Shown: piece after piece, positions 51,650-61,971 of the stretch
Layout of the letters: every line of letters begins with the position of its first letter
How positions within the stretch are numbered: position 1 is the first letter of the stretch
DNA from: Azorinus chamasolen
Taxonomy: Eukaryota; Mollusca; Bivalvia; Cardiida; Solecurtidae
Assembly: GCA_963576725.1 (NCBI GenBank)
Contig: OY755239.1
Location: 55,639,640-55,703,639 of the forward strand
Reading direction: 5' to 3'
DNA length: 64,000 nt
Position numbers and translations under genes: made by a program
Notes under the pieces: generated by a model
Told to the model about the DNA's origin: nothing
Databases searched by the model: none
The model's input: the letters and a program-made list of their open reading frames with translations, nothing else

Positions 51650-52175
51650 CTGTTTTTAATTCATTAAGATCCTTTCCCCTAGAAGCAGTTATTTTTTTTT
51701 TCACGTGACAAAGCCGCAATATTGTCAGGAAGACTGGATTGAGTATACATGCACACTGTTTTCAATGCAATAAGACCTCTTTCCCCACACAAGGGGCTCA
51801 TTTTAATTTCCCCATTAGACAATAATAAGTACAACAGTTGGTACGAGACTGCTTTACCGGCGCGGAGGCTGGTTTGGGCATACACCCTTTTCAATACAAT
51901 AAGGCCTTTTCCTCAGAGAGCGGATGGTTTCCCCATTAGACACATAGTGTAGCAATTGTTAAGAGGCCACAATACAGTCTTAAAGGTGTGACTCAGTCTG
52001 CACTGTTTTCAATACAATAAGACATCTCCCCCCCACTTAACAAATAGTGTAACAATTTTAAAATACCACAATACTGTCTTGGGTGCCTAGTTCAGTCTAC
52101 ACTGTTTTCATTGCAATTAGATTTTTTTTACAAAGAGAGCGACTCATTTTATTTCCCTCTTGATGCATAGCGTAA
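51650..52175. repeat. Tandem repeat of about 110-140 bp, four copies
   Basis: CACTGTTTTCAATGCAATAAG, CCCCATTAGACA and CAATA-type blocks recur near 51748, 51886, 52000 and 52098. Confidence 0.65.
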
Positions 52176-52179
52176 CAGC

Positions 52180-52397
52180 TTAACCCATTCCCTCATATTG
52201 ACGACTCTGTAAAAGTCACTGCTTGAAACAATTGTGATAAATAGAGCATTTGCTCCTAGGAGCAAATGCTGTATTTATCACAATGATTTCATAACTACAC
52301 AATTCTAAAAGTTTCCCTTTCTCTAGTTAATGCTCCATTTCGGTAGATTTATTCAAAGAGGTTGTATCTAAAAATAGCCTATGAGGGAATGGGTTAA
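52180..52397. mobile_element. MITE family B, complete with TTAA flanks
   Basis: TTAACCCATTCCCTCATATT at the left and ATGAGGGAATGGGTTAA at the right. Hairpin GCATTTGCTCCTAGGAGC. Confidence 0.85.
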
Positions 52398-52477
52398 ATG
52401 GGACCGCAATACTGGTCTGCAGGCCAATACATGTATTGTATGGCCCACACGGTGCCATCTCATATCGGTTCTCGTTT

Positions 52478-52729
52478 TACAATTTCCCTGTTCTATGTTT
52501 ATTCCAGTATTCAATGCATACTGACTATTCATAGACAAAATAGTTATAATGAAATATGGAAGTTGGAACATTATAGCCATTTTAGAAACTAAAGAAACAG
52601 AATTATGAAATCCCATCTAGCAAACATAGCAAACATTGATCAAACGGCTCCTATAGGGGCCCTCTGATTTGGGTCTACCCTGTTTGCAAATGTGTGAAAA
52701 TGTGTTTATATGAAGGAAAGGCTTTAAAT
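52478..52729. mobile_element. MITE family A2
   Basis: TTTCCCTGTTCTATGTTTAT at the left, hairpin AAACGGCTCCTATAGGGGCC, right end GAAGGAAAGGCTTTAA. Confidence 0.7.
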
Positions 52730-52817
52730 ATGACTTCAAATAAACGTCGTTTGCCGGAAAATTCAGAGTGGAACTAATTTCCTTAAATCTCCTATCTTCA
52801 AATGTAAATGTTGTGAC

Positions 52818-52885
52818 GAATAGTTTGGATCCTGACGAGACGCTGAATTACTCGGCGTATCATATAGATCCAAATAATGTTCTAA
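52818..52885. mobile_element. MITE family D core, decayed
   Basis: GGATCCTGACGAGACGCTGA faces GGCGTATCATATAGATCCAA. Confidence 0.5.
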
Positions 52886-52904
52886 GGTCATCTATACAGC
52901 TGGA

Positions 52905-53320
52905 TCCATGCTTATAAAGCTTTTAAGTTGAGTCTGAGTTTGTTCTCAATCTTTTGATTGGTCAGATTTGAGCCTTGGGCTCAAATCTGACCAATCAAAA
53001 ACTTGAGAACGAACTCAGACTCAACTAAAAGGTTTTATAAGCATGGATCCAGGACTTCAATATCTCGAACTTCAAACTATCATGCAAGTTACTTCTAACA
53101 GAAGTTAGATTTCTAATCTAATCTAATTTAATAAGTTCACATCTTAAGGCATGTCTAAAAGTAATGCTGAAAGCTCCCGTATTAGCTTCCAACATTACTT
53201 TCGATCTGCAATAAGCTGTCACATATATTTCTAGATACGAATAGTTGTTCATTTTAGAACAGAAGGACCAAACCTTGGTTTCGAGTTATCTCGAAGTTCG
53301 AGATATCCAAGTTCAATTGT
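52905..53320. mobile_element. MITE family G interrupted by element I
   Basis: TACAG, then I, then GACTTCAATATCTCGAAC. The right end GAGATATCCAAGTTCAATTG is intact. The central hairpin is decayed. Confidence 0.65.
52910..53052. mobile_element. Element I, complete foldback nested in G
   Basis: CTGGATCCATGCTTATAAAG at the left and its inverse at the right. The arms of about 65 bp pair through TTGATTGGTCAGATTTGAGC. Confidence 0.8.
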
Positions 53321-53464
53321 AATAAATTCAAAGTATTGAAATGGTTTACTTTCTCCTAAGATGGTTTCCACTACACTTATTGAAAACGTATCATGTGATA
53401 CAAACCATCTGTGTGTATAACAGAACATCCCCCCAAATACCATTTGATAAACCTCGTATTTTAA

Positions 53465-53945
53465 CGACATTGCAAACAGAGAAGACCTAAATCAAACAAC
53501 TCCTGTAAGAACTACATGTATACTTAAAACGTCTGTTCTCTTTGTTTATAGCGTCTGTTCTCTTTGCTTATAGCGTCTGTTCTCTTTGTTTATAGCGTCT
53601 TTCCTCTTGGCTTAAAGTGTGTTCTCTTTGCGTATAGCATATGTTGTCCTTGCTTAATACGTCTGTTTTCTCTGTAAATAGCGTTTGGACTCTTTGCTTA
53701 AAGCGTCTGTTATTTTTGCTTATATCATCTGTTCTCTTTGCTTATAACATATGTTCTTGTTGCTTATAGCGTCTGCTCTCTGCGCTTATAGTGTCATTTC
53801 TATTTGCTTTTAGCGTCTACTTTCTTTGTTTATAGCGTCTAGCCTCTTTGCTTATAGTGACTGTTCTCTTTGTTTTGTGCGTCTGTTCTCAATGTTTAAA
53901 AACGTCTGTTCTATTTGCTTATAGTGTCTGTTACCTTTGTAAATT
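53465..53945. repeat. Decayed A element expanded into a 22-bp minisatellite
   Basis: Opens with the A arm TTGCAAACAGAGAAGACC. About eighteen copies of CGTCTGTTCTCTTTGCTTAT(AG) follow; the unit resembles the right arm and tail of A (CGTCTG...CTCTGTTTGCTTATG). Confidence 0.75.
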
Positions 53946-53949
53946 AAAA

Positions 53950-54110
53950 CATTTTCTAGAATTGACTCCTTTATTTTTCCACCAAACAATATGTTGTGAC
54001 CACTCTTTAAAATCGTCTCTTCGAGATGATTCTAAAGAGTGGTCACACCATACGGTCTAGTGGAGAAATAACGATTTCAGTATCTAAGTACGCACATTTA
54101 TCAATCTTTC
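53950..54110. mobile_element. MITE family E
   Basis: Stem GTGACCACTCTTTAAAATCG facing GATTCTAAAGAGTGGTCACA; ATTTCAGTATCTAAGTACGC at the right. Confidence 0.7.
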
Positions 54111-54497
54111 TGACTCGGATAATAATGCGTCAAACGTATGATCTGAACGAACGTAGTCAACATTGCAGCTAGTCCAAATCTGAGTAGAAATTATTTCACA
54201 GCGTGGTAAGCTCATACACTCATGTATTTATGAAGGGAAGGGATACAATATTTAATATGATACAAGAAGTATCGGACCGATTTCACGCAACCTCTCGCAA
54301 ATTCATGCTTCGAAGGCAAACGATCTGTGGCGATAAATATCATTTTCGGAAAATCTGCTTAAGACATAAAATATGACAAATCACCAATATATACTCTACC
54401 TGTACTGATAGCGAAGTATGCATTCAGTTCAGTCGGAACGGATACGGTTTAGTAGTCACTAAAGCGTCGACTGCAGTCCCTGTAGTTAACATTCTAC
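54111..54497. other. No recognised feature
   Basis: Unique-looking sequence next to the mariner remnant; no supported exon. Confidence 0.4.
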
Positions 54498-55126
54498 AAT
54501 ACGAGGGATGTTCAAAAAGTAATTCAATAGCTTTCACAATGTTGTATGTACCGTTTCTTTGGCATAGTGTTGTTTTATTTATTTCAAAAATCACGATAAA
54601 CATTTCGAAGTACTCTCTTTTAGATTGTACACATCTTTGCAATCTTTGAATCCAGGATTTAGAACAGTTTTTGGTAGCCTTAACCCTTTCGCTGCCAAAC
54701 TTTATCGTCTACTAACTTTGTCGTCTGCTACAAATTTTCATTCTTTTGATTTTCTTCAGTTTTGTTTAAAAAACATAGTAACAGTAACAAACAGTTTGGA
54801 TCCTGATGAGACGTCGACTTACTCTGCGTCTCATCTGGATCCAAACTATTTGCATAGGTAATCACAGATCCGGCATTGGCAGCGAAAGGGTTAAACAGAC
54901 CTACGGCTCATGTACATTGTACTAAATAAATGCTGGTCCCAGCGCACTTATGAAAGTGGGCTGCGCCCACCCAAGAAACGTTTCATTTTAAGTAAGAAAA
55001 CATCACATGCGGCTAGGTCTAGTGAGTAGACTGGATTTTCTAGCTCAGTTACATGTTGTTTTTCTCTCACAATCGATGCCTTATGTGACGGAGCATTGTG
55101 ATGCAAAATGCGAATATATAGTTGAA
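54498..55126 (-). pseudogene. Mariner-type transposase remnant, C-terminal part
   Basis: The inverted end ATACGAGGGATGTTCAAAAA is at about 54499-54520, a mariner-type terminus. Read leftwards from 55126, the frame gives ILHHNAPSHKA, ENPVYSLDLAACDVF and MKRFLGGR. Beyond the D insertion, WIQRLQRCVQSKREYFE follows. These match the order of the catalytic C-terminal half of mariner/SETMAR-type transposases (HDNAPxH ... YSPDLAPCD ... QRWxRCxxxxGxYFE). The Asp expected between His and Asn is missing and a stop follows the GGR block, so it is dead. Family G truncates its 5' side. Confidence 0.75.
54680..54894. mobile_element. MITE family D inserted in the mariner remnant at TTAA
   Basis: TTAACCCTTTCGCTGCCAAA at the left and GGCAGCGAAAGGGTTAA at the right. 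Hairpin GATGAGACGTCGACTTACTC with inverse. The host coding text resumes on either side with one TTAA in excess. Confidence 0.85.
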
Positions 55127-55431
55127 CTTCGATAACTCAAACTCCAACGGACCATGCAAATTAGTTCGAGATAACAGAAGTTGGAGTCATCCGATTTCTA
55201 ATCTGAACAATTTCTCAAGGCACTGGCTTAATACAGGTCTAGAGTAATGCTGAAAGCTCCTGTAGGAGCTTTCAGCATTACTTTAGACATGTATTAAGCT
55301 GTCACATGTGTTTCTAGATATCTGTAGAGATACATTATTAGAGCAATTCTGTATTGTAAGGACTGAACATTTTGTTCGAGTTATCCAGAAGTCCGAGTTA
55401 TCAGAGTTCGAGATATCGAAGTTCAACTGTA
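55127..55431. mobile_element. MITE family G with TA flanks
   Basis: TATAGTTGAACTTCGATAAC at the left and GATATCGAAGTTCAACTGTA at the right. Hairpin GAAAGCTCCTGTAGGAGC. Its right two thirds are duplicated in the next unit. Confidence 0.8.
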
Positions 55432-56543
55432 CTTCATTTAAGTAAAGCTCGACGCTTTAATCATTTCCCTCATAAATTTAATGTTGCCAAACATTTTAAC
55501 TCATTTTATGTCAATATAGCTTCTAGTCTGGTTGAGAAGCTTCCAAAATGTATAGGCAAATATGGCCAGAAATTTGTGTTTGATTACTATTCTTCTAAAC
55601 GTGTCGTTCCTAATAGTTTTACATTCTCAATCGTAAGTGAAGATAGTGTTTTGAAATATTTAAGGAACGTAGGTCTTAATAAAGCTACGGGATTGGATGA
55701 CATTCCATCTAGATTTGTACGTGATGGTGCTCACTTGATAGTTTGCCCTCTCACGCATATTATTAATTTATCAGATGTTTTGAAACAAGCCCGATTTGTT
55801 CCTTTCTAAAGTTATTTTTGATCAACTTGAAACATATTGAATGATAATAAGCTTGTGTACAAGTTGGAGTCATCCGATTTCTAATCTGAACAATTTCTCA
55901 AGGCACTGGCTTAATACAGGTCTAGAGTAATGCTGAAAGCTCCTGTAGGAGCTTTCAGCATTACTTTAGACATGTATTAAGCTGTCACATGTGTTTCTAG
56001 ATATCTGTAGAGATACATTATTAGAGCAATTCTGTATTGTAAGGACTGAACATTTTGTTCGAGTTATCCAGAAGTCCGAGTTATCAGAGTTCGAGATATC
56101 GAAGTTCAACTGTACTTCATTTAAGTAAAGCTCGACGCTTTAATTATTTCCCTCATAAATTTAATGTTGCCAAACATTTTAACTCATGTTATGTCAATAT
56201 AGCTTCTAGTCTGGTTGAGAAGCTTCCAAAATGTATAGGCAAATATGGCCAGAAATTTGTGTTTGATTACTATTCTTCTAAACGTGTCGTTCCTAATAGT
56301 TTTACATTCTCAATCGTAAGTGAAGATAGTGTTTTGAAATATTTAAGGAACGTAGGTCTTAATAAAGCTACGGGATTGGATGACATTCCATCTAGATTTG
56401 TACGTGATGGTGCTCACTTGATAGTTTGCCCTCTCACGCATATTATTAATTTATCAGATGATTTGAAACAAGCCCGATTTGTTCCTTTCTAAAGTTATTT
56501 TTGATCAACTTGAAACATATTGAATGATAATAAGCTTGTGTAC
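55178..56543. repeat. 683-bp tandem duplication (two units)
   Basis: 55178-55860 is repeated at 55861-56543 with only about three substitutions. Each unit holds most of element G plus the first part of the LINE reverse transcriptase. Confidence 0.9.
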
Positions 56544-57021
56544 AATTTTCAGTCCGGCTTTAGATGAGGTTTTTCTACTGATACTTGTCTGATTAATCTT
56601 TCTGACTTTACAGATTTTACTTTTTTCAGATTCCAAATGGATAAAGGTAATATGGTTGGCATGGTACTCCTTGATTTACAAAAAGCTTTTGATACGATTG
56701 ATCATAGTATCTTACTTATGAAACTTAAAGCTTTAGGTTTGCACCAATACAGTTTTGCACCACTTTTGTTTTTAATTTATGTAAACGACATGACGGGTGC
56801 TGTATCAAACAAGCTTTTATTGTATGCAGATGACTCAGGTATTTTAGTATCTAGCAAAAATATTTCCCAAATGGAAAGTTGTCTGTCCAAAGATCTGGAT
56901 GAAGTTAGCAAATGGTTAATTGATAATAAACTTTCTCTTCATCTAGGTAAGATTGAGTCAATCCTGTTCGGTTCTAAACCTAAATTAAGAACTCAGTCAC
57001 ATTTAGATATACTTTGTAATG

Positions 57022-57227
57022 CCCCGCCGGACCAAGTCCTTCGGACGAGACTATAAACCGAGGTCTGATGTATCAGTGCTTTACACTGGGCATCTAAAAG
57101 AACCAGAGAAACTCTGTCGATAATAAGAGTAGGGCATCACGCCCGGGTTTCTCTGTATCCTCTCCCCTCTCTCCAGGGCGTCCAATTAGCCCATAGTGAG
57201 CAGAAACGGACGTAAATCAACACAAAA
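57022..57227 (+). mobile_element. SINE-type insert with 11-bp target duplication
   Basis: ACTTTGTAATG flanks it at 57011-57021 and 57228-57238. The body contains AAGTCCTTCGGACGAGACTA, TAAACCGAGGTC and AAAAGAACC, a word order I know from widespread metazoan SINE/LINE tails. It ends in an A-rich tail (AAATCAACACAAAA). Confidence 0.8.
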
Positions 57228-57629
57228 ACTTTGTAATGGTCAACCTATTAAGTCTTCTACCTCTGTTAAATATCTAGGTGCTAGTTAAGACCAATTCTTA
57301 TCTTGTGAGGCAATTGCAAGATCAGTTATTACACAAGCAAACATCAGACTGAAGTTTTTTGTACAGAAAAGGCCAATCTTTAAATTTTCATACAAGGAAA
57401 CTTTTGGTTTTGGCACTTATTCAATGCCACTTTGATTACGCTTGTTGTTTTTGGTACGCTGTTCAAACTCAAGGTTTGAAAGATAGACTTCAATCAACTC
57501 AAAATAAATTAATCCGTTTTGTTTAAAATTCAGACGCAAGAGAACACATTGGCACAGATCATTTTAAATACCTCAACTGGTTGTCAGTATCCAAAGGAGT
57601 TGATCAAATCACTCTTTCTCATGTTTTTA

Positions 57630-58010
57630 ATATTTCTAAGGGCACTGCTCCTGTATATCTTAGTGATTGTTTTGTTCTTTTAATATTTCTAAGGGTGCTG
57701 CTCCTGCATATCTTAGTGATTGTTTTTAATATTTCTAAGGGTGCTGCTCCTGTATATCTTAGTGATTGTTTTTAATATTTCTAAGGGCATTGCTCCTGTA
57801 TATCTTAGTGATTGTTTTTAATATTTCTAAGGGCACTGCTCCTGTATATCTTAGTGATTGTTTTTAATTGTTTTTTATTATTTCTAAGGGTGCTGCTCCT
57901 GTATATCTTAGTGATTGTTTTTAATATTTCTGAGGGCACTGCTCCTGTATATCTTAGTGATTGTTATTGTTATTTCTAAGGGCACTGCCCCTGTATATCT
58001 TAGTGATTGT
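57630..58010 (+). repeat. Minisatellite inside the LINE frame (about 46-48-bp unit)
   Basis: TTTCTAAGGGCACTGCTCCT + GTATATCTTAGTGATTGTTT recurs about eight times. A normal LINE would have this coding segment (ISKGTAPVYLSDCF) once. Confidence 0.85.
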
Positions 58011-58744
58011 TTTGTTCCTTTAAGCTCTGTTCATAACCGCTGTACAAGATCACACATGTCAGCTGTTCGTGATCAAGAAGATTCGTTTTCTTTCACTTTT
58101 ACAGATAACAGACGCTACGCCATTCCTAGAGTTAACAGCTTTGGTAAGAACTCATTTCTTTTCAGATGTGTTCACTTGTGGAATGGCCTTCCTCAGACTT
58201 TAAGACAACGCAAATCTTCCAGTCAATTAAAATTGATGTTAAAAATTTCTTCATTCTCAGTGTTGTTATACCTTCTGATCCTTCGAGATCATGAATTTCA
58301 GTACTTCTTGTTCTGAAAATTGAATACCGCTTAAGCCGGTGCTAGGGGGCGTGAGCAGTGTTGCACTTTCAATTACAGCTCATGAACAGACTCAATAAAA
58401 CCGAGTCTGCAATTTTCTCTTTTTGTGTTGCAATTTTTGCTTTCGGGGGATCACCACCCTTCAGAATTGATAGATAAAAGATAAGTTATACAACAATTTT
58501 CTTTAAAGTGATGGCACTTGTGTATTTATTGCTTTTTCTTGAATGCCATGGCTTCTTTTTATTAATTTACTGTTTTATCTTTGTTAATTTGATAGGTTTG
58601 TTTCACTTTATTCCTTAATATGTCTCTTACTAATTGTTCTGATACTCTGCTGTGTTAATCAGTAAGCATGCTCATCGATATTCTATAACTGACATATTTT
58701 GTATTTAACGGTGTTAATAGGGATATTTCTGTTATACTTATATT

Positions 58745-58776
58745 TCTATCTATCTATCTATCTATCCAGCTATCTA
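58745..58776. repeat. (TCTA)n microsatellite
   Basis: TATCTATCTATCTATC at the probable end of the LINE 3' UTR. Confidence 0.8.
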
Positions 58777-58782
58777 TACAGA

Positions 58783-58965
58783 CACCTTTTAACGCCTCTG
58801 TAAAATACGCGTCTTGAAACCATTGTGATAAATAGAGCATTCGCTCCTATACGGAACAAATGCTCTATTAATCACAGTGGTTTCAAAAATACATAATTAT
58901 AAAATTATCCTTTACTCCAATAAATGTTCCTTTTCGGTAGATTTATTCAAAGAGGTTTTCAAGTA
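58783..58965. mobile_element. MITE family B, ends missing
   Basis: AACGCCTCTGTAAAATACG at the left, hairpin GCATTCGCTCCTATACGGAAC, right text TTTATTCAAAGAGGTTTTC. Confidence 0.7.
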
Positions 58966-59065
58966 TTTTTCCAGTACAACATCGGTTGGTCACAGACTTG
59001 CCGTTTGTTACCTTTATCTGCAACACAGGTCCCTAATTGTTTTACTTCTGTATTCGATAAACACG

Positions 59066-59275
59066 GTTAACCGTTTACTGAAACTCATTCCATGCATATC
59101 CATGTAAAAATAACGACGTCGTCAATTTAATTAAATTAATTGTTTTAACAGAACATGGAAACATGGTTTTTTGACAATAATAGAAACTGTGGAATCATAA
59201 TTAGAAGTCGTCTAATCTGAGTCTACTCTATTGGCAAAGTCAAAGAAATGAGCATTAATGGAATAATGGGTTAAA
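59066..59275. mobile_element. MITE family A lacking the left hairpin arm
   Basis: TCATTCCATGCATATCCATG at the left, arm AAGTCGTCTAATCTGAGTCT only, right end GGAATAATGGGTTAA. Confidence 0.6.
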
Positions 59276-59399
59276 CGACATTAAATAGCAAAACTATAAG
59301 CAACAAAGGCAGAGAAAGCGAAACAATTACTGGCACATCATAATCTACATTTCCATGTGCGGATTAACACGACAGAATGCTTTAGCCATCCATTCCTAG

Positions 59400-59722
59400 T
59401 ACAGTTGAGCTGCGATATATCGAACTTCAAGGGACCATACAATTTAGTTCGAGATAACAGAAATGCGAGTCATCCGATTTTTAATCTGACAAATATCTCA
59501 AATTTACAGCTTAATGCAGGTCGAAAGTAATGCTGAAAACTCCTGTAGGAGTTTTCAGCATTACTTTCGACCTACATTAAGCTGTCGCATGTTTTTCTAG
59601 ATATGCGTTGTGATACATTTTAGAACAATTATGTATTGCAAATTTTCGCAGGACCAAACCTTTAGTTCGAGTTATCCCGAAGTTCGAGTTATCCGGGTTC
59701 GAGATATCGAAGTTCAACTGTA
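59400..59722. mobile_element. MITE family G, complete with TA flanks
   Basis: TACAGTTGAGCTGCGATATA at the left and GATATCGAAGTTCAACTGTA at the right. Perfect hairpin GAAAACTCCTGTAGGAGTTT. Confidence 0.85.
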
Positions 59723-59840
59723 TGTGCATCCCTTTTGGCAGGTTGTTCAACACCGAGGACCTCAAATTTAGACTAGTTCCTATCATATCTCGCTGTTTTT
59801 ACTCGAGGCACTTCTACATTGCTCTAATATATCGACACTT

Positions 59841-60010
59841 TAACACTTTACTCCATAACTACGCCTTCCTATGACTCTGCAAACAGAGCAGATACAGACC
59901 AGACAGTTCCTATAGGAGCCCTCTGATCAGGGTCTGCTCTGTTTGGTCATACAAATGTAGTATCATATAGATATGAATCTACAGTGTCTGCCATGGCCAA
60001 ATCTTCACTT
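59841..60010. mobile_element. MITE family A, partial
   Basis: TTTACTCCATAACTACGCC at the left, hairpin AGACAGTTCCTATAGGAGCC; the right part is missing. Confidence 0.65.
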
Positions 60011-60067
60011 TGATGGCCTCGAAATGAGACTACATATAGTTCTGATCATACCTCGCTATTTTCACTC

Positions 60068-60315
60068 GACCTTTACTCCATAATTACGCAAATCCCTATG
60101 CTTTTGTAAACATATTACGCCCAGATAAGGCATCTCCTATATGAGCCGTCTGACCAGGCTCTGCTCTGTTTGCTTATAATATAACATAGATATGATTCTA
60201 CGGTTTCTGTCATGGCCAAAACTTACTGTATCCATGTGCTATTTAACAAAAGAATCTAATCAATATTCATGACGTCATTTTTTCTTATATAAATGTTCAT
60301 GGAGGAAAGGGTTAA
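60068..60315. mobile_element. MITE family A
   Basis: TTTACTCCATAATTACGC at the left, core AAGGCATCTCCTATATGAGCC, right end GGAGGAAAGGGTTAA shared with the next C element. Confidence 0.7.
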
Positions 60316-60561
60316 TCCTTCGCTTACTGAATTTTAAAATACATTTCTCCTTCTTAACCCATACCCTGTTGTATAATTACATATATCTTCACTGTGTACA
60401 CGTATTTCGCTGTGCAATGACAGCTGTGGAGTGCGCTGGTTGCACAATCAATTTGTAAATAGTGCAGACCCTGATGAGACAGCTCCTGCAGGAGCTGTCT
60501 CATCTGGGTCTTCACTATTTACAGGTAGGCATATTGAAGCGAATAGCAAGCGAAGGGTTAA
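60312..60561. mobile_element. MITE family C with TTAA flanks
   Basis: TTAATCCTTCGCTTACTG at the left and AGCAAGCGAAGGGTTAA at the right. Tip AGCTCCTGCAGGAGCT. Confidence 0.85.
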
Positions 60562-60696
60562 CTGTAACAAAGGCCTGCATGAATCAACCTTCATCACTCT
60601 AAAGGCGAATTGACAATATCATGGCAAATGTTTTTCATTCAGATGAGAGGCCATGCATCTCGGAGTTTCATCATAATCTGAACTATTTCAAACTTT

Positions 60697-60850
60697 TACC
60701 CTTGAAGGTTCATGTAAGAAATAATTACACCATTAATATCATTAAACAATTTGTATCATCTCATATGAACACATGTCATTTTGGCTTAGACAAAAACTGT
60801 AGAACCAGACCTATACTATACCATACGCAAATACAGAAGACCCTGATCAG
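60697..60850. mobile_element. MITE family A, left part only
   Basis: TTTACCCTTGAAGGTTCATG to CAGAAGACCCTGATCAG, where it passes into the GATA repeat. Confidence 0.55.
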
Positions 60851-60873
60851 ATAGATAGATAGATAGATAGATA
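60849..60873. repeat. (GATA)n microsatellite
   Basis: Six AGAT units between a truncated A element and the 3' UTR of the minus-strand gene. Confidence 0.9.
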
Positions 60874-60876
60874 TTC

Positions 60877-60882
60877 TTTATT
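60877..60882 (-). promoter_or_regulatory. Polyadenylation signal of the glycosyltransferase-like gene
   Basis: AATAAA (CAAACAATAAAGAATA on the minus strand), 100 bp beyond the TAA stop. Confidence 0.65.
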
Positions 60883-60981
60883 GTTTGAATCGACTTCTCA
60901 CGTTGTAATGTCGAAATGAAGCGGATGAACGAGTTGAAAGCAAAGCGCTGTTGAGCAGATTGAGAGTCACGAAATTGTTTC

Positions 60982-61445
60982 TTATTCTTCACAGAGCTCT
61001 TTATTTCCGAAAAGTACATGTCGGCTAACAGAGCCAACTGTCGTTTTCAAGCGACGAATGGTTGTGAGATTTATTTCGTCTCGGTTGGCCCGATGGAGCA
61101 TATGCATTGCGTAGTTTGTAGACCAATCATAGCTCCCTTTGTGAATCAACTCTACGGCTTGGTCCCAGGCCGGTCTTGTAAAATTAAAACCTTCCACATG
61201 TATTAAATTAGGGTTTTGTCTTGCCAGTTTGTCTGGGTATACGAGTGCATTATATCCCCACTGACTCTGATATTTTCTATACCCGTGGTACCAGAGATGC
61301 AGGAACAGTGCGCCTTTCTCGGCCATTACAAGCTGGCTTCCCAATGCTTCAGGCTCTTCTCGCCCCTGTGTGTACCGGTATTTCCTTAACGGTTCCAATG
61401 GTCGCAAAATTACTTCGTCGAAATCCAAGTAAATTCCCCCATAGC
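60982..61445 (-). CDS. Terminal exon of a DXD-motif glycosyltransferase-like protein (partial gene)
   Basis: The acceptor AAATGTTTTAG ends at 61446. The exon opens YGGIYLDFDEVILRPL, the sugar-donor-binding region with the DXD motif (DFD) that coordinates the metal and nucleotide sugar. About 140 residues follow (GSQLVMAEKGALFLHLWYHG ... ESFNFTRPAWDQAVEL-like HVEGFNFTRPAWDQAVEL ... NYAMHMLHR) to a TAA at 60982. The pattern fits the Gly_transf_sug / GT32-like group, which act in the Golgi lumen on glycans. The exon's two leading bases require one base from the previous exon. No upstream exon was recognised up to 61970, so the rest lies within or beyond the element to the right. One sequon (NLT) is near the C-terminus. 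Confidence 0.7.
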
Positions 61446-61590
61446 CTAAAACATTTCAAGCGATTGCATAGTATGTTTTATATTCATGATTATATCCAGC
61501 ACGCAGAGCAAGATGATGTATGAACTGAAACACTGATTTGATTCTTGAGGTAAAACTACTCAACCATCCTTTATACAAATGCCATCCCAA

Positions 61591-61822
61591 TTCATTTCCC
61601 TGTTCTATGTTTACTCCAAATTTTAATACTGTACCTACTGAATAGTCATGGACAAAATAGTTATAATGAAATATGGAAGGCGGAACACTGTAGAAAGTAA
61701 AGAAACAAATCTATCAAATTCCATGAGCAAACAGGGCACAGCCTGATCAGATGACTGCAATAGGAGCCATCTGATCAGTGTCTACACTGTTTGCAAGGCG
61801 TAGATATGAAGGAAAGGGTTAA
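61591..61822. mobile_element. MITE family A2
   Basis: TTTCCCTGTTCTATGTTTAC at the left, hairpin AGATGACTGCAATAGGAGCC, right end GAAGGAAAGGGTTAA. Confidence 0.75.
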
Positions 61823-61971
61823 ACAGTACTTTTTATCAGGTTAGCAACTACTTCTTTACCTTCCCTGACATAATATACCTAGACAAGTTGTTGCAACGGA
61901 AATGCGATGTTGAGAACAGGATATGCAGTGTTTGTATGAAAGTACATACCGGTATATCAGGATGGTGCGTG

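Larger units (their letters stand above)
55432..58740 (+). pseudogene. Rearranged LINE (CR1/Jockey-like) reverse transcriptase and 3' end
   Basis: Pieces run in order. An N-terminal RT segment (AKHFNSFYVNIASSL ... GLNKATGLDDIPSRFV) is present twice through the 683-bp duplication. The palm region at 56637-57056 has LLDLQKAFDTIDHSIL and the catalytic YADD box (LLYADDSGILV). Between GLHQYSF and APLLFLIYVNDM about 60 residues are deleted, including the usual PQGS motif. A SINE splits the frame at 57022-57227, and a minisatellite expands it at 57630-58010. The C-terminus (YAIPRVNSFGKNSFLF, HLWNGLPQTLR) is followed by about 400 bp of 3' UTR. Several stops and shifts make it inactive. Confidence 0.8.

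Noticed and set aside
54424..54642. Minus-strand frame of 72 residues taken as a separate small gene
   Set aside because: It is the C-terminal end of the mariner transposase remnant plus the inverted end, cut off by the D insertion.
60431..60613. Plus-strand frame reading NSADPDETAPAGAVSSGSS
   Set aside because: Translation of a family C hairpin; similar frames occur in every A and C copy.
60849..60873. GATA repeats as a regulatory cluster
   Set aside because: A simple microsatellite at the end of a 3' UTR; no further evidence.
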